Below are positions 1-8,308 of a DNA stretch of 64,000 nt, piece by piece. This DNA is from a virus. The DNA lies in IMG/VR virus record IMGVR_UViG_3300027996_000014, positions 1 to 64,000 of that record; one strand, given 5' to 3'. The translations under genes were made by a program, and so were the position numbers. Positions within the stretch are counted from its first letter, which is position 1, and each line of letters starts with the position of its first letter. The notes beneath the pieces are model-generated. The model was not told the origin of the DNA. It saw nothing but the letters and a program-made list of their open reading frames with translations, and did not search any database.

Positions 1-290
1 GATAAAGGAACGTCTTTTTGAGTATCTACCAAATTGACGCATTCAATACCAAGATCGTTACATAATTTAACCAACCTATTTACAATACCTCTGTTAAATT
101 CGCCTTCGTATAATATTTCTCCGTCAGGCCATAATGGAGAACGTTTACCAGCTGTTTGGTAAACACCGTCAATTATACCTCCATGCCCATTATCAAAAAT
201 CCAAAGATAATTAGACTCTTTATTAGTTGTTGGCTTTACTGTAACATCAAAATTACATTTACAGTTAGGACATTTTACTAACTTACTCAT
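1..290 (-). CDS. N-acetylmuramoyl-L-alanine amidase (endolysin), 3' end beyond window
   Basis: The start codon is at 290-288 and the frame stays open to base 1, so about 96 N-terminal residues are visible. They begin with a short zinc-ribbon-like stretch (CPNCKC), followed by an Amidase_3-type core: WIFDNGHGG supplies the first zinc-binding histidine and LYEGEFNRG the zinc-binding glutamate. This family cleaves the amide bond between MurNAc and the stem peptide of peptidoglycan. The gene lies 2 bases downstream of a holin-like membrane protein at the end of the late operon, as expected for a lysis enzyme. The N-terminal CxxC segment could instead be a wall- or metal-binding extra. Confidence 0.85.
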   Translation of the reverse strand, partial: MSKLVKCPNCKCNFDVTVKPTTNKESNYLWIFDNGHGGIIDGVYQTAGKRSPLWPDGEILYEGEFNRGIVNRLVKLCNDLGIECVNLVDTQKDVPL

Positions 291-292
291 CT

Positions 293-487
293 TTATTTAT
301 TTTTAAGAGCCTTAGCAATATGCTCTGTTGCGTTTCCACTTGCGTAAATTCCAAAAACCCACTGCATAAAGCCTATCCACTCGTCAGAACTTGCTTTGTT
401 AAACCAAACAAATACTGTCGCTAATATTGTTAAAATCAACGCAAAAGTTAATTTTCTACCTCCTATAAAATTGTATAATTTATCCAT
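293..487 (-). CDS. Putative holin (small membrane protein)
   Basis: 64 residues with one clear hydrophobic segment at about residues 13-29 (LTFALILTILATVFVWF), a second amphipathic or hydrophobic stretch near 37-50 and a basic C-terminus. It sits between the amidase gene and another membrane/coiled-coil gene in the lysis end of the late operon. Size, membrane segment and position fit a holin that opens the inner membrane for the endolysin. There is no sequence signature specific to one holin family, so the call rests on context. Confidence 0.55.
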   Translation of the reverse strand: MDKLYNFIGGRKLTFALILTILATVFVWFNKASSDEWIGFMQWVFGIYASGNATEHIAKALKNK

Positions 488-489
488 AA

Positions 490-822
490 TTAAATTGTTT
501 TAGTAATAATAGTTACTCTTTTATTTAAACTTTTAATGTCTTTTCCAATAGTTAAAAATTGTTTTTCTGTTGCGTCTTTATTATTATCCATTTCATTTTT
601 AAGGTACTCTATGTTTCTTGCTTGAGTAGTTGCATTTACATCAACCTTGCGATGAATCTCACTAACCTCTTGGCTTAAAGTCATTGCTTCAGGAGTACGA
701 CAATTAACAGCTTTATCAACTTGCTTTAATTTTGTTTTAATATACATGAAAAAACCTAACCCTAAAATTATAGTTGGTAAATCGTATTTCTCTAATAATT
801 CTAAAATTGCGTTTAATTCCAT
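490..822 (-). CDS. Membrane-anchored coiled-coil protein, lysis cassette
   Basis: 110 residues: an N-terminal hydrophobic segment at about 15-28 (LPTIILGLGFFMYI), then a long hydrophilic region with heptad-like character (about 45-105). The gene is 2 bases from the holin-like gene and 12 from the spike gene. An N-terminal anchor with a periplasmic helix suggests an inner-membrane spanin or second holin component. No lipoprotein partner is visible in the same stretch, so the role is uncertain. Confidence 0.5.
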   Translation of the reverse strand: MELNAILELLEKYDLPTIILGLGFFMYIKTKLKQVDKAVNCRTPEAMTLSQEVSEIHRKVDVNATTQARNIEYLKNEMDNNKDATEKQFLTIGKDIKSLNKRVTIITKTI

Positions 823-834
823 TTTTTTATTTTT

Positions 835-2589
835 TTAAAATTGATAACCATTTAAAACAAACTCTCTAACTAAAATATTGTTTGGAGTAGAAACCCCACT
901 TGTATTAAACGATTCAAATTCAACGTCAAATACATCTCCAACAACTGCTGATCCTATTACACTAAAACTAAAGTTTTGCGCCCTACCTTGCCTTATTTCA
1001 GGATAACCAATTGCAAAAGGAATAGCCGTACCATTTGAGCGCACTCTACACGCTATAAAACCGTCTCCACTCATTTCAACAGTTCCCGTAATAGATACAA
1101 AGAAATTACCGTTATTTTTATTGTTATAAGTAAAAGAACAATTTGGAACGCTTGTAATAACTCTGTTTGTAACAGGAAAAGTTGGCGTATTTGTGAAAGA
1201 TCCTCCAACATTTGCCTCGTTTAATACTTGTGGGTTTGTAGTTCCTGTATTTAAGTCGTTTAAATTTCCAACTATTGACAAAGTACCTTTAGAGTTAGCG
1301 TTTATTAAACCCTGATTTGCTTGAATAATATAACTGTTTTGTATATCATAATCAAGAATAGAAACTAAACCTGTTGTTAAGCCTATATTAATAAATGTAT
1401 TGCCTGAAATTGTGCCAAACCCTGTTGTACTTGTCGCGCTAATATTTATTCCGTTTTGAGTCTGTTTAGGGTGTAAAATACAACCGCTAATATTAACAGC
1501 TCCGTTTCCGTTTCCTGAGCCGTTAGAAAGTATTTCAACCATTGAAGTAGTTGCGTAACCGCTTGGAGTAGGTATAGTTGACTCATCAAACCAACGTACA
1601 TACTCACAGGAACTTATTTCTAATTTTGATACGTTTCTAAACTGGCAACCAATAGTAGTACTTTTAATATACCAAAAAAGCGTCTGTTGTATGTCAACTA
1701 AATCAAAACCCTCAATATAATGAACATCGAAACAGTTACGAAATTGACAATTTATGATAGTTAGTATTTTTAATCTGCCGTCATTATAAGCTCCATAATT
1801 AAAATTTGTAGCTCTCAAAACAACCTCAGCAGAAGCAGAATTAGTAGAAGAAAGTTTGAGATTTGAAATTTCAAAATTTACATCTGTAACTGTAATAAAA
1901 TCTCCACCTGTGCCTGTATGCTTTAATTCATCTTTGTCCCTGTCCCAACCTAATAAAACTATACCCTCAGTATTTATAACCAGCCTATGGACACAGGAAA
2001 CAATTCCTCTAATAAAATAAGTTGTATTAGTTACTAAAGTAATATTATTGCTACCGTCAGGAGTACCAAAATCAGACTCCTGAGAAACCTCAACCATATT
2101 AGTACTATTAATAGTTGGCGTAAAAACAACGCCACTACTAACAACGCTCAAAGGATCTCCAACCGTTCCGTCACCTGTTAAAGTCGAATCGTGAGCAACT
2201 GAGGTTAAAACGCCTGTCATATCTACAACAACGCCAATAGGGTTTGGATCAAAGTAAAAGCCTGTATTTGTACCTAACCATGTTTCCATAACATCAGCAG
2301 AAACAAAAACAATACCCGTATCAGGGTTTAATGTTTTAGTATAAACAAAAGATTTTTTACCAATTTGTAATTCTTTATTAAATCTATCTACTGAAATACC
2401 TATATTATTTAATGATTCAGTATTTCCTTCATTAATTAATGGAACTGAATTATAAAAAGAAAAATCATCGTTTAAATTTCTTTTCCAACGAACTTGATCT
2501 ATAAAAGTAGAAAAATATTCTTCCCTTGTAGTCGTATCAATTCCTCTAATTGATCGCTTATTAATTATTATTTCAAGTTCATTTGCCAT
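835..2589 (-). CDS. Tail spike/fibre protein with probable beta-helix
   Basis: 584 residues starting at the ATG at 2589; an upstream in-frame TTG at 2592 is less likely. An N-terminal region of about 130 residues probably anchors to the tail. It is followed by HDSTLTGDGTVGDPLSV (about residue 133), a linker motif common in phage fibre proteins. The middle (about 180-450) is rich in short N/S/T/G-containing strands (for example FRNVSKLEISSCEY), as in right-handed parallel beta-helices. The C-terminal 100 residues look like a separate beta domain. It is the last structural gene before the lysis cassette and is a candidate receptor-binding or polysaccharide-degrading spike. No catalytic residues can be assigned. 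Confidence 0.7.
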   Translation of the reverse strand: MANELEIIINKRSIRGIDTTTREEYFSTFIDQVRWKRNLNDDFSFYNSVPLINEGNTESLNNIGISVDRFNKELQIGKKSFVYTKTLNPDTGIVFVSADVMETWLGTNTGFYFDPNPIGVVVDMTGVLTSVAHDSTLTGDGTVGDPLSVVSSGVVFTPTINSTNMVEVSQESDFGTPDGSNNITLVTNTTYFIRGIVSCVHRLVINTEGIVLLGWDRDKDELKHTGTGGDFITVTDVNFEISNLKLSSTNSASAEVVLRATNFNYGAYNDGRLKILTIINCQFRNCFDVHYIEGFDLVDIQQTLFWYIKSTTIGCQFRNVSKLEISSCEYVRWFDESTIPTPSGYATTSMVEILSNGSGNGNGAVNISGCILHPKQTQNGINISATSTTGFGTISGNTFINIGLTTGLVSILDYDIQNSYIIQANQGLINANSKGTLSIVGNLNDLNTGTTNPQVLNEANVGGSFTNTPTFPVTNRVITSVPNCSFTYNNKNNGNFFVSITGTVEMSGDGFIACRVRSNGTAIPFAIGYPEIRQGRAQNFSFSVIGSAVVGDVFDVEFESFNTSGVSTPNNILVREFVLNGYQF

Positions 2590-2601
2590 CAACTTATTAT
2601 T

Positions 2602-2892
2602 TTAAACGGGCCCACTATTAGCAGATGTAAAAAATGTCATTCCATTTGCTATTTGACCATTTGTTAAAGATACATTTGATGCTGTTGCACCCCATTGAGT
2701 AGAAGCAAAATTATTACCTCCAGAAAAACCTTCTATAATATCTCCACTACTGTTTTTATAGTGTACAAGCTTATCTGCCAATTCATAGAAATAAGTATCA
2801 TTAGCTACTGCTGACCAGTCGGCAGATGTGTCTGTTGTTACCGTATAGTTTACTCCTTGTGCTGGTGTTCCTATTACTGTTGTTATTGCCAT
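2602..2892 (-). CDS. Small tail-associated protein, unknown
   Basis: 96 residues with no family recognised. The sequence is rich in T, S, N and V with aromatic residues (for example VNYTVTTDTSADWSAVANDTYFYELAD), suggesting a beta-sheet protein, and it ends in a glycine/serine/asparagine-rich tail. It lies in the fibre cluster, 12 bases from the spike gene and 1 base from the gene before it, so it is co-transcribed with adhesins. It may be a fibre tip, a fibre chaperone or a decoration protein. Confidence 0.5.
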   Translation of the reverse strand: MAITTVIGTPAQGVNYTVTTDTSADWSAVANDTYFYELADKLVHYKNSSGDIIEGFSGGNNFASTQWGATASNVSLTNGQIANGMTFFTSANSGPV

Positions 2893-2893
2893 G

Positions 2894-3187
2894 TTATAAT
2901 GTTTGTATATGTATTATAAACTCATCAAATATAACTTTCTGTTCAGCAGTCATATCTGTATAATCTAAAATTATAAAACTTTCTGGTACTGATTCAGTTA
3001 TTGCATAGAACTTTACAAGTCTTGCTAAAGGATCAGTAATGTTTACCGTTAATAAGTCTTGGGTATCTGAAAACTCATTCATAAAAGCATCTACTCCACT
3101 TAAGGGATATATTACTCTTTCATCAGTTTGTTCATTATAGCAAACTATTTGTTGCTCTATAATGTCTATTTTAGTTACGTTTTCCAT
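2894..3187 (-). CDS. Small acidic protein of the fibre cluster, unknown
   Basis: 97 residues, acidic, with no recognised family. The C-terminal half (YTDMTAEQKVIFDEFI) resembles short phage proteins of the type found with fibre genes, where a conserved 'T.EQ...FD.F' segment precedes the end. The stop of the 426-residue fibre gene's neighbour is tightly packed: this gene's start codon overlaps the end of the next gene's territory by about one base, implying translational coupling. A fibre assembly chaperone is a reasonable guess but unproven. Confidence 0.5.
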   Translation of the reverse strand: MENVTKIDIIEQQIVCYNEQTDERVIYPLSGVDAFMNEFSDTQDLLTVNITDPLARLVKFYAITESVPESFIILDYTDMTAEQKVIFDEFIIHIQTL

Positions 3188-4467
3188 TATAAAAATATAT
3201 TACCTTGTGAATCTTCTGTTGTTGCTATGGCTTGTGTTAAATTAACATTGAAAGCACCACCACCTTTATAAGTATTACCTCTTGTTGATATTGCTTGAGC
3301 AATATTGGCAGCATATAAATATGGTGCTGATGCGTTTGATAATAAAAATGTGCAATTTAATATAGTTCTAGCTATGTTTCCACCATTCCCTATTATACCA
3401 TAACCAAGAGCATTGTTCCAATCAGCAAATATGATTGAGTTATGCACTTCGCTACTTGGAATACCAGCTAACATTGATGAGTTACTTGTTGATCTTGACA
3501 TAGCATTATATGTTTTACCATTAGCCAAATAAAAACCTTTATTTGATGAACTAATACCAGTGCAATTAAAGGATCTTTGATTTAGTTGATAAAAACCACG
3601 ACCACTGACAGAAATTCCTATACATCCAACAACTGATAAACCATTTGTTAGATTTATACCATCTCCAGAAATTGACCTTCCAACACAATTACTAGCATTG
3701 CCAAGTGCATACAAACCTACTCCAGATGTTGATATTCCAGTGCAATTATCTGCAAATCTACTTACGATTATGCCATAGCCAGAATCAGATATGCCAACAC
3801 AATTTTGTAAATGACCACCAGATATTCCATTTCCAGTTGTAGAATATCCAGTACAATGGCTTATGTTTGCATAAGGTGTAGCACTATAAATTGCACTAGA
3901 AGTTGCTCTTGCTACTGCATGGCTTACTGTATTTCCATTATTAGAATTAAAAGTTATTCCAGTACCTCCACCAGTATTTTTAAATGTAGAACCAGATAAA
4001 TTATTTGTTCCTGAACCGTTAATACCAAATAATAAAGCACAATTATCAAAAGGGTTAGTTCCAACAGCACCAGTTCTTACAACAATTAGATTTAATATAT
4101 CACAAGATGTTGTTACTGAATTTGCTGTTATTAATGCGTGGATTGATGTAGCGTTATCAAGTGTGTATGTATGACCGTTACCATTGATATTTACACCATC
4201 TTTTAAAGTAACGGTAACTGCTCCAGTTTCTACAACATCTGCAAACATTTCAATTGTTTGACCAGCTATAGCTGCAAGCATTGCTAAAGTTAAAGTACTA
4301 TAGTAAGTGTATGTTCCTGTTGCATCTGCTATTCCGAATACACCACTTGCACCTCCACCTCCACCTGCATCAGCTATTGTAGCAAATGGATTAAGTGCTG
4401 TAGGCGCATTAGCATTTATAGCAGCTTGATATTCATTATTTGGTAAAGTTCTTTCTATATTTGACAT
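3187..4467 (-). CDS. Tail fibre with tandem beta-helix rungs
   Basis: 426 residues. After an N-terminal segment (about 1-45) and an alanine/glycine linker, the protein becomes a right-handed beta-helix candidate with a capping region (about 60-200, for example GVNINGNGHTYTLDNATS). It then has at least six successive rungs of 18-21 residues with the pattern C-[TVI]-G-x-S-x-S-G-x-G-[ILF]. The regular cysteine would stack on one face of the helix. Such rungs are typical of polysaccharide-binding or depolymerising spikes. It is transcribed with other adhesins in the late operon. Confidence 0.7.
   Translation of the reverse strand: MSNIERTLPNNEYQAAINANAPTALNPFATIADAGGGGGASGVFGIADATGTYTYYSTLTLAMLAAIAGQTIEMFADVVETGAVTVTLKDGVNINGNGHTYTLDNATSIHALITANSVTTSCDILNLIVVRTGAVGTNPFDNCALLFGINGSGTNNLSGSTFKNTGGGTGITFNSNNGNTVSHAVARATSSAIYSATPYANISHCTGYSTTGNGISGGHLQNCVGISDSGYGIIVSRFADNCTGISTSGVGLYALGNASNCVGRSISGDGINLTNGLSVVGCIGISVSGRGFYQLNQRSFNCTGISSSNKGFYLANGKTYNAMSRSTSNSSMLAGIPSSEVHNSIIFADWNNALGYGIIGNGGNIARTILNCTFLLSNASAPYLYAANIAQAISTRGNTYKGGGAFNVNLTQAIATTEDSQGNIFL
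3470..3856 (-). repeat. Tandem 18-21-residue rung repeats within fibre gene
   Basis: In translation the units read CTGYSTTGNGI, CVGISDSGYGI, CTGISTSGVGL, CVGRSISGDGI, CIGISVSGRGF and CTGISSSNKGF, followed by a degenerate seventh unit (AMSRSTSNSSM). Each unit starts with Cys and carries a Gly-x-Gly-hydrophobic turn. Repeats of this kind can grow or shrink by slipped recombination, changing fibre length. Confidence 0.8.
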
Positions 4468-4474
4468 AATATAA

Positions 4475-4789
4475 TTATCTTATTTGATTAATAACTAAAT
4501 CAGTAACTCCTGTTGCATCATACGAAAGTTCATTTAATATATTATCGTTTGCATCAAAGGTAACTGTTTCTCCAGGTTTAAGTATTGCACCTTGTACATT
4601 AACTATATTAATATTACCTGCATTAAAAAAAGATACGTTCGATGCACCTGCCGCAACAGTACCAATAGTATCTGTAACTCTAAGTAAAGAAGCTGTTTTT
4701 AATGTTGTATTTTTTGTTGTAAATAATTCATTATTATCACTAACATTTACTGCAGTTCCGTTTTTATTTATTATTTGAAATTTACTCAT
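4475..4789 (-). CDS. Small tail-associated protein, unknown
   Basis: 104 residues. The start (MSKFQIINKNGTAVNVSDNN) and the body alternate hydrophobic and polar residues, suggesting an all-beta protein. A segment with GETVTFDANDNI near residue 72 resembles baseplate or capsid decoration proteins. It sits 7 bases upstream of the rung-repeat fibre in the adhesin cluster. No family can be named. Confidence 0.5.
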   Translation of the reverse strand: MSKFQIINKNGTAVNVSDNNELFTTKNTTLKTASLLRVTDTIGTVAAGASNVSFFNAGNINIVNVQGAILKPGETVTFDANDNILNELSYDATGVTDLVINQIR

Positions 4790-4814
4790 TATAATTATTT
4801 TTTTTTATTTTATT

Positions 4815-5783
4815 TTAAACGGGTCCCCCGTCAGTTATTGTCCATAGGTCAGTAATCAATCCTGCTTTTGCCGTTGCTGGTGCTCCAGCATTATATTTAG
4901 CATTTCCTGCTGAAAAGGATACACCATTATTGTGTGCTTGTGCTTGCCAACTAACTAATAACAAGTCATAGTTAGCTGTTGAAAACGATGAGCCAAAAAA
5001 CATAGATGCCGCATTTGTTAAACTTGAAATATTCCACGCTGAGATATCTTGGTCAAAAGCACCAGCATATAAAAACATTGAAGCAAAACTTGTTGCGCTT
5101 GAAGTGTCAAGGTTGAGAGGTTGATTAAAAACGGGGCAACCTTGAAACATACCAGACATTTGTGTTACGTTTGAAGTATCAGCCAAAATTATATTAGAAT
5201 TTAAAACAGTATTTGCATAAAACATATTACGCATATCTAAAACGTTTGACATATTTGTAAACTTAATATCACTATTAAATGAACTACAACCTAAAAACAT
5301 TTGATACATAGTTGTAACAGCTGAACAATCAAATGTTAATGGACTGTTAAAACTTGAACAATTTGCAAATGTTAAATACATATTTGTTACTAATGAAGTG
5401 TCAGGACTATCAGTATAAGTTCCAACCATATTAGTACAATTATAAAATGCAAATTGCATATTACCCCATTGATTTGTACCCCAATTATCAATAGATGAAA
5501 GTTTTAATCTGTCCCCAGCACCAGCAAATCTAATTCCATAAAAAGAGCCGTCACAAGAAATCTGATACGTTCCACTTGAAGCGTAAACGTGAGTAAGTTC
5601 GGCTTGATTGTAAGTCGTAATAACGTCAGAATTACCATCTCCCCAATATACAGTCATTGAAGTAGTGCCAACTTGTAAAGGTAATACAAAAGTATCTGAC
5701 GCACTTCCTGCCTGAGTTGTATCTACAGTAAATATAAATTCAGAAGCAGTAGTAGAACCGTATATGTAAGAATTGATAAGCAT
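4815..5783 (-). CDS. Adhesin with DUF285 / BspA-like leucine-rich repeats
   Basis: 322 residues starting at the ATG at 5783. A longer frame to 5861 exists, but the chosen start leaves one base to the preceding gene and yields the N-terminus MLINSYIYGS, matching MLINPFIYAS of the gene at 6273-7046. Residues about 130-290 contain at least six copies of the DUF285 repeat, with the pattern '[NS]V..M..MF..C..FN..L' (for example NVTQMSGMFQGCPVFN). In cellular organisms this repeat is found on surface adhesins; here it probably forms a receptor-binding solenoid at the tail. The first 60 residues resemble a PKD-like or fibre-anchoring domain (VYWGDGNSDVITTYN). Confidence 0.75.
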   Translation of the reverse strand: MLINSYIYGSTTASEFIFTVDTTQAGSASDTFVLPLQVGTTSMTVYWGDGNSDVITTYNQAELTHVYASSGTYQISCDGSFYGIRFAGAGDRLKLSSIDNWGTNQWGNMQFAFYNCTNMVGTYTDSPDTSLVTNMYLTFANCSSFNSPLTFDCSAVTTMYQMFLGCSSFNSDIKFTNMSNVLDMRNMFYANTVLNSNIILADTSNVTQMSGMFQGCPVFNQPLNLDTSSATSFASMFLYAGAFDQDISAWNISSLTNAASMFFGSSFSTANYDLLLVSWQAQAHNNGVSFSAGNAKYNAGAPATAKAGLITDLWTITDGGPV

Positions 5784-5784
5784 A

Positions 5785-6048
5785 TTAATATTTTTGTGAT
5801 GGTGGTTGAAACTTTTCGCTTTGACTTTCAACAGCATCTTTATAATAGTTTTCTCCAGCAATATTATCTAAATAAGTTTCTAATTCGTCCTCTGTTAAGT
5901 ATGAAAGTATATTTGGCTGTCCTGTTACTAATTCGTTTACATCTATAGGTCCAACATAACCAAAAAGGACAAAGCCTGATTCTCCTGGATCATTATCGTA
6001 AACAAGAAACCATCTGTTTACATCGTCTTTATGTATTCCGTGACTCAT
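5785..6048 (-). CDS. Small protein of fibre cluster, unknown
   Basis: 87 residues, acidic. It contains LFGYVGPIDVNELVTGQP and an acidic helix TEDELETYLDNIAG, followed by a polar tail. No family recognised. It lies one base upstream of the DUF285 adhesin gene, an arrangement typical of a small protein paired with the fibre that follows. Confidence 0.5.
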   Translation of the reverse strand: MSHGIHKDDVNRWFLVYDNDPGESGFVLFGYVGPIDVNELVTGQPNILSYLTEDELETYLDNIAGENYYKDAVESQSEKFQPPSQKY

Positions 6049-6069
6049 AATTTTATATTCAATTTCTTT

Positions 6070-6276
6070 TTAAAATAATAAAGGAGTATCAACTGGTACA
6101 AATTCAATCAAAGGTAATTCTTTAACCCAGTCAATACTACATTGTTCAACTTCTTGAAGTGATATTATCCACGTTCCATTTATATCTTGAATAGGGTTAA
6201 AGTAACTGTCAGGTGCGTATAGTTGACCGACTAATTCATCTTTTTGTTCTATGCTTAATTCTGCTACTAATATCAT
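6070..6276 (-). CDS. Small protein paired with LamG-like fibre, unknown
   Basis: 68 residues. Its start codon lies 3' of the LamG-like fibre gene with a 4-base overlap, indicating coupled translation. The sequence contains YFNPIQDINGTWIISLQEVEQC, which resembles small phage proteins found next to fibre genes in Bacteroidetes phages. Function unknown; a fibre-assembly partner is a guess from position only. Confidence 0.5.
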   Translation of the reverse strand: MILVAELSIEQKDELVGQLYAPDSYFNPIQDINGTWIISLQEVEQCSIDWVKELPLIEFVPVDTPLLF

Positions 6277-7046
6277 ACGTTTCTGCTTAAAGTTGTTTGA
6301 AAATCTTGTACTACTGTTTCAAAGTCATTTGCCTCTGTATCTGTTAACCCTTCACCAATAGTAGCAAAGGCGCATTCTTTTGCTGAAAATTGAGCGGCTG
6401 AGGAATTACTGCCAATTTTCACATAATTAATAGTAGGGGGAATTGCTACACTATTTACGGTTAAATTATCAGTTAATACCCCTTGATGATAATACTTTTC
6501 TACTGTTGAATTAATTCGACTACCGATTAGCATTCCTGTTGTTGGTGTAAATAATGAGCCTCTAATAGTTTGTGATGAGTTGAACGCCTTATACGCACTA
6601 CTTCCATATCTATATAAAAGATACAACGCATCATTACCAATTTCAGTTTGATTGCCAATCGCATCAGTTCTTGAATAAAAAGATAAGTGAGCGTTATTTG
6701 TTGAAAGTATATCGTAAGGATTTAAAAAACTATTCGCCCAAGTATTTGTTCCGTTACCTAATGCGCCAGTACTTGAATGAGTCCAACCACCACTAAAAGT
6801 TAAACGAAAAGCGCCATCAGTATCTAAAGGGTTTTTTAAATTGTATTTATGTGTCGTTGCTGTACCACCTACCATTGGATAAATCGCGTCCATTTTAGCC
6901 CATAAACTATAATTTTTCAAGTCAACAACTAAAGTATTAATAGCTGACATTTGAGTTGGATCTGTTATTCCAGTTGCTGAAATAAATGCGTCCGCGTCAG
7001 GATCTGTGGAGGCAGCACTAGCATATATAAAAGGGTTTATAAGCAT
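6273..7046 (-). CDS. LamG/concanavalin-like tail adhesin
   Basis: 257 residues. The N-terminus MLINPFIYAS is shared with the DUF285 adhesin downstream. A short helical hairpin follows (DADAFISATGITDPTQMSA), then a lectin-like jelly-roll region whose start, KMDAIYPMVGGTATTHKYN, is typical of a widespread phage tail protein family with a LamG/ConA-type fold. The final 50 residues contain FATIGEGLTDTEANDF, another hallmark of that family. It probably binds host-surface glycans. Confidence 0.7.
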   Translation of the reverse strand: MLINPFIYASAASTDPDADAFISATGITDPTQMSAINTLVVDLKNYSLWAKMDAIYPMVGGTATTHKYNLKNPLDTDGAFRLTFSGGWTHSSTGALGNGTNTWANSFLNPYDILSTNNAHLSFYSRTDAIGNQTEIGNDALYLLYRYGSSAYKAFNSSQTIRGSLFTPTTGMLIGSRINSTVEKYYHQGVLTDNLTVNSVAIPPTINYVKIGSNSSAAQFSAKECAFATIGEGLTDTEANDFETVVQDFQTTLSRNV

Positions 7047-7048
7047 GC

Positions 7049-7654
7049 TTATGTTCTTATACCATTTAATGTAATTTGTAATCCTGCTTCTGTTCCTCCA
7101 GTTGTAAGAGTTGTAATGTTTGTACTTATTCTATCTCCTTTTGATATAATAGGATTAGCAATAGATGGTTGAGTAGCGGCTGTTAAACTTGTAGCTTCTC
7201 CAGAATCAATAGTTAACTCAGTTAATGCACCACTAAAAATACTAACTCCATTTACTAAGATATCTATATCTGTAATTCCTCCTCCACTACCTACAATAGC
7301 AACCCCTGCAAATACAGAATCTATAGTCATATCATGTGTTGCAAACATACCTCCAATATTATTAGCTACAACTAAAGGTGTTGTTGCATCTGATGAAGCA
7401 TAACTCATTTCAACAGCTACATCAATAAGAGGTACTGGTACTACTCCTAAAGGACTAAGAACTGTTCCAGCTCCTGATAATGTTGCATTTGATGTAACTG
7501 AAGCTAAACCACCAGAATCTAATGGTATTACTCTTCCATTAATATCTTTATAATAAAGTAAATTATCAGTATCATCTTGATAAATTTCTAAACCATTATT
7601 AGTTGCTTTATCAATTTTACTTTTATTTGATCTTCTTACGTTTTTAGTTGACAT
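7049..7654 (-). CDS. Tail fibre/collar protein, unknown fold
   Basis: 201 residues. A basic N-terminus precedes a segment that often begins small phage fibre modules (LYYKDINGRVIPLDSGG), then the linker SVTSNATLSGAGTVLSPLGVV, the same type of motif as in the spike at 835-2589. The C-terminal 110 residues look like a beta-sandwich head. It starts 7 bases after the 211-residue gene and ends 2 bases before the LamG-like gene. Confidence 0.6.
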   Translation of the reverse strand: MSTKNVRRSNKSKIDKATNNGLEIYQDDTDNLLYYKDINGRVIPLDSGGLASVTSNATLSGAGTVLSPLGVVPVPLIDVAVEMSYASSDATTPLVVANNIGGMFATHDMTIDSVFAGVAIVGSGGGITDIDILVNGVSIFSGALTELTIDSGEATSLTAATQPSIANPIISKGDRISTNITTLTTGGTEAGLQITLNGIRT

Positions 7655-7661
7655 GATTAAT

Positions 7662-8297
7662 TTAATTTAATTTTGTAAGTATATTTTGAATTTCAGTATA
7701 TGTTATAATATTATAATTAGTAGTATTATAATAAATGTCATTAGGATTATAATTATTTAAAACTTGTAATCCGTACATTTCTATTTGTAAATCATTTAAA
7801 CTACAAGTACTTGGAATTCCATAAGATAGATTATTAAAATAAGTCTCAACTTTTTTTGCAAAACTACATTGAAGCTTCCATACTTGTATACGATAACAAT
7901 TTTTTTGTTCTTCTATTTCAGCTTCTACTAATGCGCCTGGACAATCTAACGATACTGTAATAGTGTTGTAAAAATTAGCAATCGGAGTTTTAGTACTGAA
8001 TGTCCAAAATGTTAATGGAACACTTATTTCGTAACCTGGGCAATTTATATTATCTGTAAAATATGCAATATCTGTTTCAACTGCACCAACAATTTTAACC
8101 ATTGTCCATCTTAATTGAACATTGTCCCAAAAAATTATTCTATCTAAAACACCATCATTCCAAAAATATGAACTTTTACCATTTCTAATACCAGTAGAAG
8201 CCATTGTAATATTATAATTAATAAACGGTCCAACGCCTCCAGGAGTACCTGAAGCATTGTATCCATATTTAATATTTATATCACAAGTACAATTCAT
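7662..8297 (-). CDS. Conserved virion-associated protein, unknown
   Basis: 211 residues with two halves: an N-terminal beta-rich domain (about 1-110, rich in Y, W and N) and a C-terminal helical part (about 115-205) with EIEEQKNCYRIQVWKLQCSFAKKV. The domain plan and the cysteine-containing ends resemble the 204-residue gene at 9969-10583. Both contain CS.......L..LQIEMYGLQ / INQLEILLYGIQ-type helices, so they may be distant paralogues that pack against the tail. Confidence 0.55.
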   Translation of the reverse strand: MNCTCDINIKYGYNASGTPGGVGPFINYNITMASTGIRNGKSSYFWNDGVLDRIIFWDNVQLRWTMVKIVGAVETDIAYFTDNINCPGYEISVPLTFWTFSTKTPIANFYNTITVSLDCPGALVEAEIEEQKNCYRIQVWKLQCSFAKKVETYFNNLSYGIPSTCSLNDLQIEMYGLQVLNNYNPNDIYYNTTNYNIITYTEIQNILTKLN

Positions 8298-8308
8298 TGT
8301 TTATTTTA

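Noticed and set aside
3811-3999. Plus-strand reading frame opposite the rung-repeat fibre
   Set aside because: It is the complement of repeated Ser/Cys/Gly codons and gives a low-complexity S/C/T product; shadow of the real gene.
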